Part shown: piece after piece, positions 59,550 through 64,000 of the stretch
Layout: each line of letters begins with the position of its first letter
Position numbering within the stretch: the first letter of the stretch is position 1
NCBI GenBank assembly: GCA_963797835.1
Contig: CAWCRN010000024.1
Coordinates: 186,001 to 250,000 of the forward strand
Direction of reading: 5' to 3'
Source of the DNA: JBDTSW01 sp963797835
GTDB taxonomy: Bacteria > Actinomycetota > Thermoleophilia > Solirubrobacterales > 70-9
Length of the DNA: 64,000 nucleotides
The notes under the pieces: model-generated
Databases searched by the model: none
What the model saw: the letters and a program-made list of their open reading frames with translations, nothing else
What the model was told of the DNA's origin: nothing
Position numbers and translations under genes: made by a program

Positions 59550-59821
59550 CCTGCCCCGGGCTCGCGCAGCGGGTGCCGCCGACCGCGCCGGGCCGGCGGC
59601 CGCCCGAGGTTGCTAGCGGCTAGCCCTCCAGCTTGCCGATCTTGAAGATATGCCGCGCATGGCCTTCTGAGCGGGATTCCGCTTGTTCATGCGGTTTCTT
59701 AGCCGCTGACAGCCGCTAAGAGCCGCCTGGGCGGGGCGCTGACTGGCGCACGGCTGGCGCGGGCCGTCACTCGCGAACTGGGAGACTGATCCCACCAGAC
59801 CTAACCAACGGGGTGGGTGAT
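59550..59821. other. Non-coding gap with short repeats
   Basis: This 272-base stretch holds no convincing gene. It contains CTAGCGGCTAG (a small palindrome, about 59612-59622), a direct repeat AGCCGCT-GAC-AGCCGCT near 59701-59718, and an imperfect stem ATCCCACC ... GGGTGGGTGAT ending at the start codon of the next gene (59822). Confidence 0.4.
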
Positions 59822-60211
59822 ATGTCCGGGCCGCTTGTATACGTCGACACATCGGAGGTGCGCGAGGGAGCTCTCGAGGAGTTAAGAGGCGGCATCAGGG
59901 AGCTGGTCGAGTTCGTTGATGCCAATGAGCCCCAGCTGATCGCGTACAACATCTACCTCGGCGACGACGGCAGCCAGATGACCGTCGTACACATCCATAT
60001 TGATTCCGCGTCCCTCGAGTACCACCTGGACGTGGCCGGACCCGTGTTTCGAGGATTGGCGGACCTCATCACGCTGTCATCTATCCGTATCTATGGCGAG
60101 CCGAGCGAGAAAGCGCTGAGGCAGTTGCACGACAAGGCAGCGTCGCTGGGGGACGGAGATGTGAGCGTTCATCGCCTGCATGCCGGATTCAGCCGCTTTG
60201 AAGGCCTCTGA
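59822..60211 (+). CDS. Conserved hypothetical protein (ABM-like fold possible)
   Basis: A 129-residue protein: MSGPLVYVDTSEVREGALEE, LRGGIRELVEFVDANEPQLI, YNIYLGDDGSQMTVVHIHID and SASLEYHLDVAGPVFRGLAD. The alternation of strands and helices and the Asn/His residues in the central strands resemble the dimeric ferredoxin-like antibiotic-biosynthesis-monooxygenase fold, with no cofactor motif. Codon use is less GC-extreme than in neighbours, a mild sign of separate origin. Confidence 0.6.
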   Translation: MSGPLVYVDTSEVREGALEELRGGIRELVEFVDANEPQLIAYNIYLGDDGSQMTVVHIHIDSASLEYHLDVAGPVFRGLADLITLSSIRIYGEPSEKALRQLHDKAASLGDGDVSVHRLHAGFSRFEGL

Positions 60212-60311
60212 GAACGAGCTTGCGGACAGGCCGCGCTTCCGTCGCCCGCTTCAGGGCTCGGAGCCGGGCGGCCAGCTCGGGGCTGACCCGACTCTGGATG
60301 ACTTTCCGGAC
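60189..60311 (-). pseudogene. Ribbon-helix-helix-like fragment
   Basis: The frame between stops reads VRKVIQSRVSPELAARLRAL then KRATEARPVRKLVLRGLQSG. The strand-helix-helix pattern is like an Arc/MetJ antitoxin or a short CopG protein, but there is no start codon, so it looks like a truncated remnant. Overlaps the end of the plus-strand gene at 59822-60211. Confidence 0.3.
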
Positions 60312-60371
60312 CTAGTTATGCACCTCACGGTGGGGCTGCCACCAACGGGGACGTTCTGAGGCCTGTGACCG

Positions 60372-60404
60372 CCCTACTCCCGCAGCCCGGCGGCTTCGAG
60401 GGCG
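60372..60404. repeat. 33-base direct repeat shared with 60762-60794
   Basis: The 33 bases that encode the last ten codons of each of two tandem SnoaL-like genes are identical at 60372-60404 and 60762-60794 (start CCCTACTCCCGCAGCCCGGC). The spacing of 390 bases is one gene length. Related, diverged versions close the SnoaL genes at 8.2 and 9.7 kb. Confidence 0.8.
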
Positions 60405-60760
60405 TCCGCCCGCTCGCGGAAGTCGACCTTGCGAATGCATTGGCCGTCACGGAAGGTGTGGACTTCAAACAGGCGGTCGTTGACCTCCACCCCGCTGGCT
60501 CGGCCGCGACCCCGGTAGCGGACGGCCATGATCACCGCGTCCCCGGCGTCGATGACCTCTTCGATGACGGTCTCGAGCTGATCCCACTCACCGTCCCAGC
60601 GCTTCCACATCTCCTGGACCGCAGCCGGGCCGTGGGCTGGGAGTTCCTGGCCGACAGCCCAGACGACATCGGGAGCAAGGTGCGCCGAGGCCCCCGCGTA
60701 GTCGCCGCGGCGGTAGGCCTCGATGCTCCTCCGCGTGGCCTCCACGTTCTCCTCCGACAT
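60374..60760 (-). CDS. SnoaL-like / NTF2-fold protein
   Basis: A 128-residue NTF2-fold protein, MSEENVEATRRSIEAYRRGD, YAGASAHLAPDVVWAVGQEL, ending RADALEAAGLRE. It lies 3 bases after its paralogue at 60764 and shares an identical 33-base 3' end with it, a clear tandem duplication. No reaction assigned. Confidence 0.75.
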   Translation of the reverse strand: MSEENVEATRRSIEAYRRGDYAGASAHLAPDVVWAVGQELPAHGPAAVQEMWKRWDGEWDQLETVIEEVIDAGDAVIMAVRYRGRGRASGVEVNDRLFEVHTFRDGQCIRKVDFRERADALEAAGLRE

Positions 60761-60763
60761 CCC

Positions 60764-61165
60764 CTACTCCCGCAGCCCGGCGGCTTCGAGGGCGGCGCTC
60801 TCCTGATGAGGGAGGAAGCCCTCCACCCGCGTCACCCAGCCGTCGTCGTCCAGGGTCCAGACGACCCAAGCCTCGAAGTCCAACTCGATGCCGCTAGTCG
60901 CTCCACGGGCGCGAATGTTTTGCCTGATCAGAATCCTGTTGCCGTTGGTGCGGAACTCGAGCGGCTCGATCCGCTGCTCCTCGAGCGCGTCCGGCTCCAT
61001 CCACGCCCGAAATGCCCCCGCTCCCCTGATAGGCGACTGTCCCCCCGGCGGGATGAACTCGACCTCGGGATGGGCTATCTCTATCGCGGCATCGAAGTCG
61101 CCGCGACTGAACGCCTCGTAGGCTCGACGCAGGCTTCGGATGCTCTCCTCATCTCGGTCGGACAT
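60764..61165 (-). CDS. SnoaL-like / NTF2-fold protein
   Basis: A 133-residue paralogue: MSDRDEESIRSLRRAYEAFS, RGDFDAAIEIAHPEVEFIPP, ending ESAALEAAGLRE. The pocket side differs from the neighbour (FIPPGG, RGAGAFRAWMEP), so the ligand may differ. First of the tandem pair. Confidence 0.75.
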   Translation of the reverse strand: MSDRDEESIRSLRRAYEAFSRGDFDAAIEIAHPEVEFIPPGGQSPIRGAGAFRAWMEPDALEEQRIEPLEFRTNGNRILIRQNIRARGATSGIELDFEAWVVWTLDDDGWVTRVEGFLPHQESAALEAAGLRE

Positions 61166-61276
61166 CGCCCCCGCAGTATCCCGCGCGGCCGGGGGGAGGG
61201 TCGGAAACTGAGGGGCCGCCGTACGAATATCGCCGCCTGGCTCGCTGTGAGAAAAACCCCGATGAAGAAGGGGCCT

Positions 61277-61351
61277 CTAACGCACTCGCTGGAAGAGGTA
61301 GATCGCAAGCAACACGAGCACGACGATGATCAAGATGGTCACGATTGACAT
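61277..61351 (-). CDS. 24-residue hydrophobic peptide
   Basis: ATG 61351 follows AAAGGAG by 5 bases and opens a frame of 24 codons, one transmembrane helix (MSIVTILIIVVLVLLAIYLF) and QRVR. The strong ribosome-binding site makes translation likely. Single-helix peptides of this size can be membrane-complex subunits or stress peptides; no family name is justified. Confidence 0.5.
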   Translation of the reverse strand: MSIVTILIIVVLVLLAIYLFQRVR

Positions 61352-61398
61352 CCGGACTCCTTTCCTGGTTCCGCCGCAGCGAAGGCACGGCTGGTTGG

Positions 61399-61893
61399 CT
61401 AGTCGGACTGTTCTGCGATGCGGGCGAGCGGCAGCCCGTACCAGAGGCCACCGAAGACGAGAAAGGCGGCGATGCCTGAGACGACCGTGAGCGCCTCGCT
61501 GAAGGCGTAGTTCGCGATCAGCATCACTGCGCCGACCATCGCTAGGGCGAGGAAACCCAGTCCCGCGATCGTGATCCGATTGGCCATCGACAGGATCAGC
61601 TCCTTGTCCTTCTGGCGGAAGCGGAGGCGATGCCACGCGGATGGAGCGATCAGGAGGGCAGCCGAGATCGCGGTCGCCGCAAGCACCCCGAACAAGAGAT
61701 TGCGCTGAAACTCTGTGGTCTGAACGAACCCCGCGCTGAACGGCACCGTCAGCAGGAACGCGAACAGGACCTGGACACCGGGCAGGGCGACTCGAAGCTC
61801 GTTCAGGAGCTCGATCAGCTCGCGGTCGAACCGCTCCGACGCGTCTTCGTTCGACTCGCCTTGACGCCCGCTCGACATTCCGAGAGGTTCCAT
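61399..61893 (-). CDS. DUF6328-like membrane protein
   Basis: A 164-residue protein with an acidic helix at the N-terminus (FDRELIELLNELRVALPGVQ) and four transmembrane helices (about 43-60, 66-85, 105-127 and 133-155). The signature ELRVALPGVQVLFAFLLTVP and SAWHRLRFRQKDK correspond to DUF6328, a common actinobacterial family without known function. ATG 61878 is an alternative start. Confidence 0.75.
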   Translation of the reverse strand: MEPLGMSSGRQGESNEDASERFDRELIELLNELRVALPGVQVLFAFLLTVPFSAGFVQTTEFQRNLLFGVLAATAISAALLIAPSAWHRLRFRQKDKELILSMANRITIAGLGFLALAMVGAVMLIANYAFSEALTVVSGIAAFLVFGGLWYGLPLARIAEQSD

Positions 61894-62042
61894 GTTTCGA
61901 GCGGGTCTCCTGCCCGGTCAGTCGACCCTTCACCAGCCCGACGATCTTCTGGCTCCTCCGCAGTAGCGCACTTGCCTGTCGGGCCGCTTTCATGCGTGCT
62001 GGCCGCCGAGACGTCCGCTCTCACGCGCGTGAGCAGGCGCAG

Positions 62043-62282
62043 CTAGGCTTGATCGTCCTCGCGTCGCCTCTTGGAGACCCGTCGAGGCAGCGGGATCGGG
62101 AATCGCGTCCCGAGCGAGGACGAGTCCCTGCGGTTGAAGTGGCGCGCGTAGCCGCTGGCACGCTCGGGGGAGTCGTAGATCTTCTCGTCACCAGCGCCAC
62201 ACCCGCGCTCGCACTCCCAGCGCAGGATCTTTCCCTCGGCACGAAAGCGCCAGCGGTGCCCCAGCAGGCGGCAACCGATCAT
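62043..62282 (-). CDS. Small conserved protein with Cys pair
   Basis: A 79-residue protein: MIGCRLLGHRWRFRAEGKIL, RWECERGCGAGDEKIY, ASGYARHFNRRD and a basic tail. Two cysteines (C-x3-C) plus C4 and His suggest a possible zinc knuckle. ATG 62282 is chosen over an upstream start because the conserved part begins there. Role unknown. Confidence 0.55.
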   Translation of the reverse strand: MIGCRLLGHRWRFRAEGKILRWECERGCGAGDEKIYDSPERASGYARHFNRRDSSSLGTRFPIPLPRRVSKRRREDDQA

Positions 62283-62364
62283 GCGCTGATTGTGGCGCAG
62301 CGTGCGTCGGGTTGCCGTGGGAGCCATTCGTTACAAATCAAGCCAGCCGGGTAGACGGGCGACG

Positions 62365-64000
62365 GTGAGCACGGACGCGAGCATGGGCACGGTCGAGACG
62401 CGGATCCCGGCGCGACTCGATCGCCTCCCTTGGTCGCGGTTTCACTGGCTCGTGGTGATCGGCCTCGGGACGGTCTGGATCCTCGACGGCCTCGAGGTGA
62501 CGATCGTCGGCTTCATTGCGAGCCGGCTGATCGAGCCGGACAGCGGGATCGAGCTGACCGAGCGCCGACATCGGTCTGGCGGCGGCTCATCTACGTCGCC
62601 GGCGCCTGCCTCGGGGCGCTCTTCTTCGGCCAGCTCACCGACCGCTTCGGTCGCAAGAAGCTGTTCATGATCACGCTCGGCGTCTATCTCGTCGCCACGG
62701 TCGCGACGGCTTTCTCGCTTCGCGCCGTGGTTCTTCCTGCTCGCCCGTTTCTTCACCGGCGCCGGGATCGGCGGCGAGTACGCGGCGATCAACTCCGCGA
62801 TCGACGAGCTGATCCCGGCCCGCGCGCGCGGTCGGGTCGACCTGATCATCAACGGGTCATTCTGGCTCGGTTCGGCCGGCGGCGCCCTGCTCTCGCTGGT
62901 GTTCTTGAACGAGGCGATCTTCGCCGCCGACATCGGCTGGCGGGTCGCGTTCGGGCTGGGCGCGGTGCTCGGCCTCGGCGATCCTGTTCATCCGCCGCAA
63001 CGTGCCCGAGAGCCCGCGATGGCTGTTCATCCACGGTCGCGAGGAGGAGGCAGAGCGGATCGTCGACGAGATCGAGGCGCGAGATCCAGGAGGAGACCGG
63101 GCGAGAAGCTCTCCGAGGAGCCGGGCGACGCGATCACCGTCGAACAGCGCAAGACGGTCCCGTTCCGGGTGATCGGCCGGACCGCGTTCAAGACGTACCC
63201 GAAGCGAGGGATCCTCGGCCTCTCGCTGTTCGTGGGTCAGGCCTTCATCTACAACGCTGTCGTCTTCACCCTCGGCCTTACCCTGACCACCTACCTGGGG
63301 GTCGGAGTCGGGCAAGGTCGGGATCTTCTACGCCGTCTTCGCGATCGGCAACTTCCTCGGCCCGCTGCTCCTCGGGCGGCTGTTCGACACCGTCGGCCGG
63401 CGGCCGATGATCGCCGGCACCTATCTCGCCAGCGCCGTCCTGCTGGTCATTGTCGCGCTGCTCTTCAACAGCGAGAGCTTCAGCGACTGGGGCTTCGTGG
63501 CGGCGCTCGCGGCGACGTTTTTCTTCGCCTCGGCGGGCGCAAGCTCGGCCTACCTGACCGTCAGCGAGATCTTCCCCATGGAGGTCCGGGCGCTGGCGAT
63601 CGCCTTCTTCTACGCGATCGGCACCGCGATCGGCGGCATCACGGGGCCGCTGATCTTCGAGCGCCTCGCCTCGACCGGAGATCCCTCCCAGGTGATGATC
63701 GGGTTCCTGATCGGTGCCGCCGTGATGGCGATCGGCGGCATCGCCGAGATCATCCTCGGCGTCCGCGCCGAACAGCGAAGCCTGGAGGACATCGCGGCCC
63801 CGCTGACGGCCGTCGGGGAGGACGAGGAGGCTCGACCCGCCGAGGGAGCGCCCAGCGAACAGGAGGAACGCGCCGAGCGCAGGCGCCGCCGGCAGGCGCA
63901 GGAGCGCGCCGGGTGGAGGCGCTACCGACCCGGGCCGGGCAGCGCAAGCTGGTCGCCATTCAGCACCTGGCCGCCCGAGGCGGACCTCGCCTCGCTCGAC
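62365..64000 (+). CDS. MFS transporter (sugar-porter-like), truncated by window edge, many frameshifts
   Basis: A 12-helix major facilitator: RFHWLVVIGLGTVWILDGLE, FFGQLTDRFGRKKLFMITLG (the loop 2-3 motif), FFTGAGIGGEYAAINSAIDE, GWRVAFGLGAVLGL, VPESPRWLFIHGR, FDTVGRRPMIAGTYLASAVL and SEIFPMEVRALAIAFFYAIG. Reading these requires at least six to seven +1 shifts (near 62563, 62585, 62733, 62980, 63077, 63103, 63308). The C-terminus is a basic tail that runs out of the window. Sequence quality appears lowest here. The start is GTG 62365 or ATG 62383. Confidence 0.75.

Noticed and set aside
59613..59852. 79-codon minus-strand frame in the 59.6-59.8 kb gap
   Set aside because: Composition is Arg/Ser/Ala-rich without fold pattern; a shifted frame ends in IFKIGKLEG but I could not extend it to a recognisable gene.

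Overview
The window is a gene-dense, very high-GC chromosomal segment with no tRNA, rRNA, CRISPR array, insertion sequence or prophage that I can recognise. Gene content points to an actinobacterium of the Thermoleophilia / Solirubrobacterales type: an actinobacterial IHF-like protein, HemQ-type chlorite-dismutase protein, FprA-type ferredoxin reductase, small DUF4235 / holin-family / DUF3618 proteins, several SnoaL-like paralogues, secreted PQQ-type sugar dehydrogenases and a paired MlaE permease operon. The lineage is an inference from gene families, not from a marker-gene comparison.

Layout. 0-8 kb: nitrilase and TetR gene followed by a coupled run of small membrane proteins, then DegV, an extended SDR, a glutaredoxin-like GST domain, ErpA/IscA, an ABC-F ATPase, a VOC protein and a Mug-type glycosylase. 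8-10 kb: SnoaL-like proteins and a secreted P-domain-like protein. 10-14 kb: a minus-strand iron/redox operon (hemQ, fprA, RTX-repeat protein, bolA, monothiol glutaredoxin, membrane-anchored HTH protein). 14-22 kb: a phosphatase-like membrane protein, a glycosyltransferase fused to a flippase-like membrane domain, and metH. 22-31 kb: peroxiredoxin, SDR, an exported cupredoxin/ferritin-like trio, an aldehyde dehydrogenase and three tandem PQQ-type sugar dehydrogenases. 32-40 kb: lipid-transport operon (two MlaE permeases, MlaF ATPase, RND exporter) and hypotheticals. 40-48 kb: IHF-like protein, a serine-palmitoyltransferase-like enzyme divergent from a GNAT-like acyltransferase (possible ceramide synthesis), AlkA-like glycosylase, phosphoesterase and signal peptidase I. 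48-51 kb: a thiamine-precursor ABC transporter behind a clear TPP riboswitch. 51-57 kb: MoxR/VWA pair, PPK2, PII and Amt. 57-60 kb: a divergent signalling pair, PAS-metallo-beta-lactamase and degenerate GGDEF-HD-GYP. 60-64 kb: two tandem SnoaL genes, small membrane proteins and an MFS transporter cut by the window edge.

Two window-wide features matter to a reader. First, about twenty single-base frame changes interrupt otherwise well-conserved genes. Most are +1 insertions, which looks like sequence error rather than gene decay, so these genes are annotated as one CDS each. Second, intergenic spaces carry a set of multi-tier hairpins (about 43-107 nt; 2.5, 25.7, 39.9 and 51.3 kb, with look-alikes at 37.4 and 44.5 kb). 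They share parts of their sequence and the same nested architecture, and they follow gene 3' ends. They are the best candidate here for an undescribed element family.
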